From Clostridiales bacterium (GTDB taxonomy: Bacteria > Bacillota > Clostridia > Oscillospirales > Oscillospiraceae), in NCBI GenBank assembly GCA_019415645.1, contig DXYV01000045.1, positions 1 to 12,193 of the forward strand: a stretch of DNA of 12,193 nucleotides, written 5' to 3'. The notes under the pieces are model-generated. The model was not told the origin of the DNA and searched no databases. It saw only the letters and a list, made by a program, of their open reading frames with translations. Within the stretch, counting starts at the first letter, position 1. Each line of letters opens with the position of its first letter. Positions 6,480-12,193 of this stretch are shown one piece after another. The position numbers and the translations under genes are program-made.

Positions 6480-8036
6480 TTGCATTCATCCGGCTCGTCC
6501 CTCCTCTCTGGGACCCTGCTGCTCACCGCCACGGGCCTTTTTTCCCAGGTACTGGGCTTTCTCTACCGGATCGCCCTCTCCCGGCTGATCGGCGCGGAGG
6601 TCATGGGCCTGTACCAGCTGATCATGCCGGTCTTTTCCGTGCTGCTTTCCCTCACCTCCGTGGGAATGACCGTGGCGGTCTCCACCCTGGCCGCCCGCTT
6701 CCACGCCCTGGGCGACTGGACGGCCATCCGCCGGGTACTCCGCCGGGGCGTGCTGGGCTTTATGCTCCTGCTGCTCCCCCTGGGCGCGGCGGCCGTCCTG
6801 GCCTCGGATGCTATCTCAGTCTATCTGCTGGGAGACGCCCGCACCCAGCTGGGCATCCTGCTTCTGGTCCCCTGCGTCCTGCTGACCGGCGTAGAAAACC
6901 TGCATAAGCACTGCTTCTACGGCACGGGCAACGTCCGTCCCCCTGCCGCCAGCGAGACCATCGAGCAGCTGATCCGCACGGCTGCGGTCCTGGGCCTGCT
7001 GGTGCTTTTCCTGCCCCAGACCCCGGAGCGCACCGTAGGCCTCATCGTGCTGGGCATGATTATCTGCGAGGTCTTTTCCGCCGCCACCCTCATCGTGCTG
7101 TTCCGCCGTCAGCTCTCCCGGGTGGACCTGCGCCCCAGCGCGGAGCGCATCACCTGGCGGAGGATCTTCTCCATCTCCATCCCGGTCAGCTGCACCTCTC
7201 TGCTGGCCACGCTGATGAGCTCGGCCAACTCGGTCCTGATTCCAAACAAGCTGGTGGCAGGCGGCATGGACGCCTCTGCCGCTATCTCCGCCTTTGGCGT
7301 GCTGTGCGGCATGACGATGCCCATGCTCCTGCTCCCCACCGGCTTTATCGGGGCGCTGGGCCTGACCATGGTGCCCGATCTGGCCCAGAAAGCCGCACTG
7401 GGCCGCCGCCGGGAGATCCGGGAGCAGCTCACCCGGGTGCTGAGCGCCGTCTCCCTGCTCATGGCCCCCGCCATGGCTCTGCTCACGGTGGTCGGCCCCG
7501 CCCTGGGCCGCGCCCTGTTCCATGAATCGTCCGTGGGGCAGTTCATGCTCCCGCTGGCGGTGGGCACGCTGTTCTCCTGCTGGCAGTCGGTCCTGTCCGG
7601 CGCGCTCAACGGGTTGGGCCATCAGGCCCGCGCGGCCCGGAACGCCATCGTATGCGATGCGGTCCAGCTGGCCTTCACCTGGTTCACCGTGGCAAACTGG
7701 GGGCTGGCCGGCTATGTAGCCGGATTCGTGTGTTCCTGCATCCTGGGCTTTTGTCTCGACCTGCATTCCGTCTGCCGGGCGGCGGAGCTGCGGCCGCCCC
7801 TTTTGACCGTCTTTGTCAGCCCCGTTCTGGCCGCGCTGCTGATGGGACTGTGCGCCAATCTGCTGTTCCGCTGGCTGTCCGACGGAGGAGCCTCTCTCCC
7901 CGCTGCATCGGCCGCCAGTATTCTCTTCGGCCTGCTGATCTATGGGGCCGCCCTCCAGGCCCAGGGGATTCGCCGCCAGGACCTGTTCCCCCGGAAGCGG
8001 CAGGCGGAATCCGGCGGAGCGCGCGGCTCCGGCTGA
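6480..8036 (+). CDS. SpoVB/MurJ-like lipid-linked polysaccharide flippase
   Basis: A 518-residue integral membrane protein of the MOP (MATE-like) exporter superfamily, about the length of Bacillus SpoVB. The N-terminus, a short polar stretch then GTLLLTATGLFSQVLGFLYRIALSRLIGAEVMGLYQL, is characteristic: a first helix, then the R/IG/GLY pattern. Roughly 14 hydrophobic segments follow to the end, with a basic, polar cytoplasmic tail (RRQDLFPRKRQAES). Relatives flip lipid-linked cell-wall or exopolysaccharide precursors; SpoVB is needed for spore cortex formation. An upstream ATG at 6414 would add a non-homologous, arginine- and cysteine-containing extension and lacks a ribosome site, so I use TTG. 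No strong promoter is obvious; a weak one (TATAGT at 6382-6387) may overlap the ptb -10. Single gene, convergent with the ATPase gene. The exact substrate is unknown. Confidence 0.88.
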   Translation: MHSSGSSLLSGTLLLTATGLFSQVLGFLYRIALSRLIGAEVMGLYQLIMPVFSVLLSLTSVGMTVAVSTLAARFHALGDWTAIRRVLRRGVLGFMLLLLPLGAAAVLASDAISVYLLGDARTQLGILLLVPCVLLTGVENLHKHCFYGTGNVRPPAASETIEQLIRTAAVLGLLVLFLPQTPERTVGLIVLGMIICEVFSAATLIVLFRRQLSRVDLRPSAERITWRRIFSISIPVSCTSLLATLMSSANSVLIPNKLVAGGMDASAAISAFGVLCGMTMPMLLLPTGFIGALGLTMVPDLAQKAALGRRREIREQLTRVLSAVSLLMAPAMALLTVVGPALGRALFHESSVGQFMLPLAVGTLFSCWQSVLSGALNGLGHQARAARNAIVCDAVQLAFTWFTVANWGLAGYVAGFVCSCILGFCLDLHSVCRAAELRPPLLTVFVSPVLAALLMGLCANLLFRWLSDGGASLPAASAASILFGLLIYGAALQAQGIRRQDLFPRKRQAESGGARGSG

Positions 8037-8040
8037 AAAA

Positions 8041-8075
8041 ACACGTCCGGCCCTTTCATTCCAGGCCGGACGTGT
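8041..8075. terminator. Shared terminator between convergent genes
   Basis: A perfect 12-bp stem, ACACGTCCGGCC (8041-8052) with its complement (8064-8075), and an 11-nt loop. It lies five bases after the flippase stop and 21 bases after the end of the leftward ATPase gene. On the minus strand the stem is followed by TTTTTT, a strong terminator. On the plus strand the T-run is weak, so it serves mainly the ATPase gene. Confidence 0.87.
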
Positions 8076-8096
8076 CTTATGTTCCTCACTTCTGTC

Positions 8097-9296
8097 TCAG
8101 AGATGCAGGCTGTCCAGGAACTGCCGCGCGGTACGGGGCGTGCGGCCCGGGTGGTACATCTCCCACTTGAGCGCCTCGAAATGGAGCTTCTCCTGGTCCA
8201 TCTCCACGCCCTCCTGAGCCGCCATGCGGTCCACCAGCTTCAGATACTCCTGCTTGTTCAGGGGCAGGAAAGCCACCCGTACCCCGAACCGCTCGGACAG
8301 GGAGGTCTTTTCCCCGATGGTCTCCTTGATGTCCACCTCGTCGCCGTCCCGGTCCGAGAAGGTCTGGCGCACCAGATGCCGGCGGTTGGAGGTGGCGTAG
8401 ACCGCCACGTTGGACGGCCGTTTCTCCAGCCCCCCCTCCAGAATGGTCTTGAGGGCAGAATAGGTCTTGTCGTCCCGGTCAAAGGCCAGGTCGTCGATGA
8501 ACAGGATGAACTTCTGCCGCCGGTCCCGCAGGCTGCGGATCAGGGCGGGCAGGTCGGTCAGGTTGTCCTTGTCCACCTCGATCAGCCGCAGGTCCTCCAG
8601 ACCCGGGACGGTCAGCAGGCTCTTGACGGTGGCCGATTTACCGGTACCGCTGTCCCCATAGAGCAGGACGTTGTTCACCGTTTTCCCCTCCACCAGGGCT
8701 CTGGTGTTGGCTACGACCTCCTCCCGCTGGAGCTCGTAGCCCATCATCTCGCCCTCGGCGCCCGGGTCCGGGTCGGCCACGGGAATCAGTTGGCCGCCCT
8801 CCCAAAGAAAGGCCCGGTACTGGGCAAACCGGCCCGCGCCCTGGGTCCGGTAGCCCTCGGTCAGCGACGCAAAGGAGAACGGCGCCTCTGCCGGCCAGCG
8901 GGGCAGGCCATCCAGAACCGGGCCGTATTCCGCCCCCAGCAGGTTCTTCATCCGTGCCAGGCAGTCCCCGCAGTCCAGCTCCGCCAGCGCGGCCAGAGTC
9001 TCCACGTCCTGACGGGCCGCCCGTTCCAGCTCCGGGTCATGGCCGCCCCGCTCCGCTAGCCGGGGATAGGGCCCCTCCGCATAGCGCAGGGCCTCCTCCA
9101 GCCAGCGGCCCAGGCTGGGCTGACCGGTCGCCCGCAGGGCGTAAAACAGCGCGGTATAGGCCTCCAGCGCCTTCTCGCCCGCCCCGGCGCACAGGCTGTC
9201 CACCAGCGTCAGCGCCGTGTTCAGCAGGGGCTGCTCCAACATCGTTCGGTAAGCGGACAGGCCCCGCAGGGCCGCCCGAAGCAACAGCAATTCCAT
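8097..9296 (-). CDS. DUF815 family AAA+ ATPase
   Basis: A 399-residue P-loop ATPase of the DUF815 family; the cellular role is not known. N-terminal region (1-180) is mostly helical with a CGDC pair (109-112). The ATPase domain has Walker A GDSGTGKS (214-221), Walker B ILFIDD (264-269), a sensor-1-like ATSNRRH (301-307), SERFGVRV (334-341), and a C-terminal arginine region TPRTARQF (386-393). The motif DDLAFDRDDKTYSALKTILEGG after Walker B is typical of the family. An ATG at 9368 is in frame, but the one at 9296 has GAGGAG seven bases upstream, fits the family start, and lies downstream of the promoter (-10 at 9340). Monocistronic, ending at the shared terminator. Divergent from the sigma-54 activator gene, which may point to a link. 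Confidence 0.88.
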   Translation of the reverse strand: MELLLLRAALRGLSAYRTMLEQPLLNTALTLVDSLCAGAGEKALEAYTALFYALRATGQPSLGRWLEEALRYAEGPYPRLAERGGHDPELERAARQDVETLAALAELDCGDCLARMKNLLGAEYGPVLDGLPRWPAEAPFSFASLTEGYRTQGAGRFAQYRAFLWEGGQLIPVADPDPGAEGEMMGYELQREEVVANTRALVEGKTVNNVLLYGDSGTGKSATVKSLLTVPGLEDLRLIEVDKDNLTDLPALIRSLRDRRQKFILFIDDLAFDRDDKTYSALKTILEGGLEKRPSNVAVYATSNRRHLVRQTFSDRDGDEVDIKETIGEKTSLSERFGVRVAFLPLNKQEYLKLVDRMAAQEGVEMDQEKLHFEALKWEMYHPGRTPRTARQFLDSLHL

Positions 9297-9339
9297 GCTC
9301 GTTCTCCTCGATTCCATTTGAGTTTCCTTTGCCGCACCC

Positions 9340-9368
9340 ATTGTAACCAACCAGTTTCGCCTTGTCAA
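9340..9368 (-). promoter_or_regulatory. Sigma-A promoter of the DUF815 gene
   Basis: TTGACA (9368-9363), 17 bp, TACAAT (9345-9340) on the minus strand: 11 of 12 consensus positions. Its -35 box occupies the same base pairs as the -35 box of the divergent activator promoter. Confidence 0.87.
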
Positions 9369-9390
9369 GACAGGGGCGGTATGCTATACT
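9362..9390 (+). promoter_or_regulatory. Sigma-A promoter of the sigma-54 activator gene
   Basis: TTGTCA (9362-9367), 17 bp, TATACT (9385-9390), with an extended -10 (TG one base before the box). Predicted start near 9397, with a leader of about 34 bases. Overlaps the divergent promoter by seven base pairs. Confidence 0.82.
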
Positions 9391-9430
9391 TTTGATACGA
9401 TTTGTTTCAAAATGAAGCGGAGGACGGAAT

Positions 9431-10831
9431 ATGGTCATCCATATGACACGGGAACAGCTCTACACCAGGGGCGGGATTCTGGACGAGCTGATGGACAAGG
9501 GCTTCTCCGCCGCCGGGCTGGTGGACGAGCAGGGGCGGCTGATCCGGTACAGCGAACCCACCCTGCGGGACCTTGGCCTGACCCAGGCGCAGTGCGTGGG
9601 CCGGCCCATCAGCCAGCTGGACCCGGACACCCATCTGGAGCGTGTAGCTCTGTCCGGCGTCCCGGAGGCGGAGCGTCTGGTGCTGATGCACGGCAAATAC
9701 CACATCATCAACGAGCTGCCCATCTACGACGGCGAGACCCGCATTGGCGCCATGGGGATGCTGCTCTCCCTGGATACCAACAAGCTCAAGCGCGCCCTGA
9801 GCAAAATGGCGGAGGGGGACGGCCACGCCCCCGCTCTCTACGACAGTCTGGCCCGGGCCTCGGGCTCCTACACCTTCAACGACTATATCGGCGAGCATCC
9901 CGCGGTCAAGGAGCTGCTGGACCAGTGCCGGCAGGCGGCCTCCACCCACTATCCGGTGCTCATCACCGGAGAGACCGGCACCGGCAAGGAAATTTTGGCC
10001 GGCGCCATCCACTCGGCCGCCTTTCCCAGCGGCCATGCCCCCTACGTCAAGCTCAACTGCACCGCCATCCCGGACAACCTGCTGGAATCTGAGCTTTTCG
10101 GCCACGAAAAGGGCGCTTTTACCGGAGCGGTCACCGCGAAAAAGGGCAAGTTCGAGCTGGCCGGCGGCGGCTCCATCCTGCTGGACGAGATCGGCGAGAT
10201 GGATATGAAAATGCAGTCCAAGCTGCTGCGGGTACTGGAGGAAAAGGAGTTCGAGCGGCTGGGCGGCACCCGGATGCTGGTCATGGACACCCGGGTCATC
10301 GCCTCCACCAACGCCGATCTGCCCTCTCTGTGTCAGGCGGGCAGGTTCCGCTCCGACCTGTACTACCGCCTGTCTACCATTGAGATTCGGGTGCCCCCCC
10401 TGCGGGAGCGGCTGAGCGACATTCCCCGCCTGGTGGACCACTTCCTCCAGCGGGAGGGTCTCCCCGTCCGCTTTTCCGCCGGCGCGCTGGATGCGCTGAT
10501 GGATTACTCCTGGCCGGGCAATGTACGCCAGCTGCGCAATATCATCCTGCGGCTGGGCATCAACGGCGGCGGGCAGACCATCGGCGCGGACAAGATCTGC
10601 GCCGCCCTTCATGCCGACCGGGCCAGCCTGCCCCAGACCGCGGATGTTCCCCGTCCCGCCTCTCCCCCCAGTTCGTCCCGGGGCGGACGGATGGAGGCGC
10701 TGGAGCGCTCCGCCATTGAGACCACCCTAACCGAATGCGGCTGGAACCAGACCGAGGCCGCCCGGCGGCTTGGCATGGGCCGCACCACCCTCTACCGCAA
10801 GCTGAAAAAATACGGCCTGGCCCGACCCTGA
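9431..10831 (+). CDS. PAS-domain sigma-54-dependent transcriptional activator
   Basis: A 466-residue enhancer-binding protein that would use ATP to open promoters held by sigma-54 RNA polymerase. Domains: a PAS-like sensor (about 20-115), an AAA+ domain (about 152-378), and a Fis-type helix-turn-helix (about 423-462). Seen: Walker A GETGTGKE (180-187), the sigma-54 contact loop GAFTGA (228-233), Walker B ILLDEIGE (249-256), sensor 1 ASTNADL (291-297), arginine-finger region FRSDLYYRL (306-314) and WPGNVRQLRN (361-370). All are intact. GGAGGA at 9419-9424 sets the ATG. There is no receiver domain, so the PAS region probably senses a small ligand or redox state. I found no convincing -24/-12 sigma-54 promoter in the intergenic regions, so its targets probably lie elsewhere. 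Confidence 0.92.
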   Translation: MVIHMTREQLYTRGGILDELMDKGFSAAGLVDEQGRLIRYSEPTLRDLGLTQAQCVGRPISQLDPDTHLERVALSGVPEAERLVLMHGKYHIINELPIYDGETRIGAMGMLLSLDTNKLKRALSKMAEGDGHAPALYDSLARASGSYTFNDYIGEHPAVKELLDQCRQAASTHYPVLITGETGTGKEILAGAIHSAAFPSGHAPYVKLNCTAIPDNLLESELFGHEKGAFTGAVTAKKGKFELAGGGSILLDEIGEMDMKMQSKLLRVLEEKEFERLGGTRMLVMDTRVIASTNADLPSLCQAGRFRSDLYYRLSTIEIRVPPLRERLSDIPRLVDHFLQREGLPVRFSAGALDALMDYSWPGNVRQLRNIILRLGINGGGQTIGADKICAALHADRASLPQTADVPRPASPPSSSRGGRMEALERSAIETTLTECGWNQTEAARRLGMGRTTLYRKLKKYGLARP

Positions 10832-10849
10832 GAGGCGGCCCGCGCCGCA

Positions 10850-10878
10850 TTGGCAAATCTGCGGATTTGTGCTATACT
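10850..10878 (+). promoter_or_regulatory. Sigma-A promoter of the Nudix-regulator operon
   Basis: TTGGCA (10850-10855), 17 bp, TATACT (10873-10878), with an extended -10 TG. Predicted start near 10885, giving a leader of about 70 bases. The spacer holds an inverted repeat CAAATC-N4-GATTTG (10854-10869). Confidence 0.82.
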
Positions 10879-10956
10879 ACCAGAGACAGACAAACCCCTT
10901 CAATCTGCTTTTACGACTCCCCGCGAAAATGCTATGGAAATCAGGTGACCCCCTTT

Positions 10957-11496
10957 ATGGATTTGACGGAAAAAACACTGGAATCCCACGTTTTGTACGA
11001 GGGTAAGATCATTCGGGTGCGTAAGGACACCGCCCTGCTGCCCAACGGTAATCAGGCCCCCCGCGAAGTGGTGGAGCACCCCGGCGGCGTGGGCATCGTC
11101 CCGCTGGATTCCGACGGCTGCGTGCTGATGGTGCGGCAGTTCCGCTACCCGCTGGGCAAAACGCTGCTGGAGATTCCCGCCGGAAAAATGGAGCCCGGCG
11201 AGGACCCGCAGGTATGTGCGGAGCGGGAGCTCTCCGAGGAGGCGGGCGCGTCCGCCGGCAAGCTGACCTATCTGGGCTACGCCTATGTCTCCCCCGGCTT
11301 CTGTGACGAGGCTATCCATCTCTATCTGGCGGAGGACCTCACCTTTGGCCAGACCCACCCGGACGAGGATGAATTTCTGCTGCCCGAGCGCATCCCCCTG
11401 GACCAGCTGGTTTCCATGGCGCTGGACGGCACCCTGATCGACGGGAAATCGGTCATCGGCGTTCTGAAAACGGCCCTTCTTCGGAAAGGAGTGTGA
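10957..11496 (+). CDS. Nudix hydrolase, ADP-ribose pyrophosphatase type
   Basis: Probably hydrolyses ADP-ribose or a related nucleoside diphosphate sugar to AMP and a sugar phosphate. The 179 residues fit the family. A complete Nudix box GX5EX7REUXEEXGU occupies 76-98: G76, E82, then RELSEEAGA, whose glutamates bind magnesium. Preceding it are VLMVRQFRYP (56-65) and LLEIPAGK (70-77), typical of the ADP-ribose pyrophosphatase branch rather than MutT. The frame is open further back, but the ATG at 10957 has AGGTGA eight bases upstream and is where homology starts. Its own promoter lies about 80 bp upstream. It ends four bases before the response regulator start, and the regulator's ribosome site lies inside this gene, so the two are translationally linked. 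Confidence 0.9.
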   Translation: MDLTEKTLESHVLYEGKIIRVRKDTALLPNGNQAPREVVEHPGGVGIVPLDSDGCVLMVRQFRYPLGKTLLEIPAGKMEPGEDPQVCAERELSEEAGASAGKLTYLGYAYVSPGFCDEAIHLYLAEDLTFGQTHPDEDEFLLPERIPLDQLVSMALDGTLIDGKSVIGVLKTALLRKGV

Positions 11497-11500
11497 GCCT

Positions 11501-12193
11501 GTGGGCAAGCGTATCCTGATCATCGAGGATGAAAAGAATATTGTGGACATTCTGGTGTTCAACCTTTCCCGGGAGGGCTACGACACCCTGGAGGCCTACG
11601 ACGGCGAGGCCGGGCTCCAGCTGGCGCTGGAGCAGGACCCCGATTTGATTCTGCTGGACCTGATGCTGCCCAAGCGCAATGGCTTTGACGTCTGCCGAGC
11701 CATCCGGGAGCAGGGCCGCGCCACCCCCATTCTGATGCTCACCGCCCGGGAGGAGGAGACCGACAAGGTCCTGGGCCTGGAGCTGGGCGCGGACGACTAT
11801 ATCACCAAGCCCTTCTCCATGCGGGAGTTGCTGGCCCGGGTCAAGGCCAACATCCGCCGCACCGCCATGCAGGAGTCCGCACCCCACCCGAGCACCGGAC
11901 TTCTGGAGCTGGGCCGCATCGCGCTGGACCCCGACCGGATGGCGGTCACCAAGGACGGCAAGCCTCTGGAGCTGACCCAGCGGGAATATGAGATCATCAA
12001 GCTGATGGCCTCCGCGCCGGGCAAGGTCTTTTCCCGGGAGGCCCTGATGGAGCAGGTCTGGAACTATGACGGCTATGTGGGTGACGTGCGCGCCGTGGAC
12101 GTCGCTGTCCGCCGCCTGCGGGAGAAAATTGAGGACGATCCCGCAGAGCCGAAATTTATCGTCACCCGCCGCGGCTTGGGTTACTACTTCAAC
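11501..12193 (+). CDS. OmpR/PhoB-type response regulator, WalR/PhoP-like, cut by window edge
   Basis: DNA-binding output protein of a two-component system. The frame runs open to the last base, giving 231 residues, and only a few should be missing. Receiver domain (3-118): acidic pair E9/D10, phosphorylated aspartate D53 (LLDLMLP), T81 and K103 (TKPFS) are all present. The winged-helix domain spans about 135-231. The stretch GDVRAVDVAVRRLREKIEDDP (194-214) and the end VTRRGLGYYF closely resemble WalR (YycF), the essential cell-wall regulator of Firmicutes, though PhoP-like proteins are also close. It starts with GTG after AAAGGAG (11485-11491), which overlaps the Nudix gene end; a nearer in-frame GTG at 11492 is followed by a stop. 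The partner histidine kinase is expected just outside the window. Confidence 0.92.
   Translation, partial: MGKRILIIEDEKNIVDILVFNLSREGYDTLEAYDGEAGLQLALEQDPDLILLDLMLPKRNGFDVCRAIREQGRATPILMLTAREEETDKVLGLELGADDYITKPFSMRELLARVKANIRRTAMQESAPHPSTGLLELGRIALDPDRMAVTKDGKPLELTQREYEIIKLMASAPGKVFSREALMEQVWNYDGYVGDVRAVDVAVRRLREKIEDDPAEPKFIVTRRGLGYYFN

Noticed and set aside
9407..10612. A 401-residue minus-strand frame opposite the sigma-54 activator
   Set aside because: The activator has every AAA+ and Fis motif; the opposite frame resembles no family.

Overview
The window looks like chromosomal DNA from a GC-rich, butyrate-producing Clostridia relative, most likely in the Oscillospiraceae (Flavonifractor / Intestinimonas / Lawsonibacter type). 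The reasons are the classical butyryl-CoA genes, strong AGGAGG ribosome binding sites, sigma-A promoters with 17-bp spacers, a SpoVB-like flippase, and high GC with protein sequences of clostridial type. The genus is an inference; no rRNA or other taxonomic marker is present. There are no tRNAs, CRISPR arrays, insertion sequences or phage genes. Ten genes plus control sites account for almost all of the sequence.

Left part, minus strand (1-2913): crt, hbd and bcd (bcd runs off the left edge, only about its last ten residues missing) convert acetoacetyl-CoA to butyryl-CoA. They are transcribed leftwards, apparently from one promoter at 3190-3218. The long leader carries a near-perfect binding site for the NADH sensor Rex (3079-3096), so reductive butyrate synthesis is probably switched on when NADH is high. 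A perfect 36-nt palindrome sits between hbd and bcd.

Middle, minus strand (3303-6324): an OFA-type MFS transporter and a DUF554 membrane protein form an operon with a fully consensus promoter. Upstream of them, ptb (phosphate butyryltransferase) is a single-gene unit with its own near-consensus promoter and a strong terminator. Ptb would turn butyryl-CoA into butyryl-phosphate, but the butyrate kinase that normally follows it is not in the window.

Right part (6480-12193): a SpoVB/MurJ-like flippase (+, TTG start) converges on a DUF815 AAA+ ATPase (-) across a shared terminator. The ATPase and a PAS-AAA-Fis sigma-54 activator (+) are divergent, and their promoters share the same -35 base pairs. 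A Nudix (ADP-ribose pyrophosphatase-like) gene then leads, four bases apart, into a WalR/PhoP-like response regulator that runs off the right edge.

I see no wholly novel multigene system. The most interesting content is regulatory: the displaced Rex operator(s), the mutually exclusive divergent promoters, the zero-loop palindrome, and operator-like repeats at the transporter and ptb promoters.
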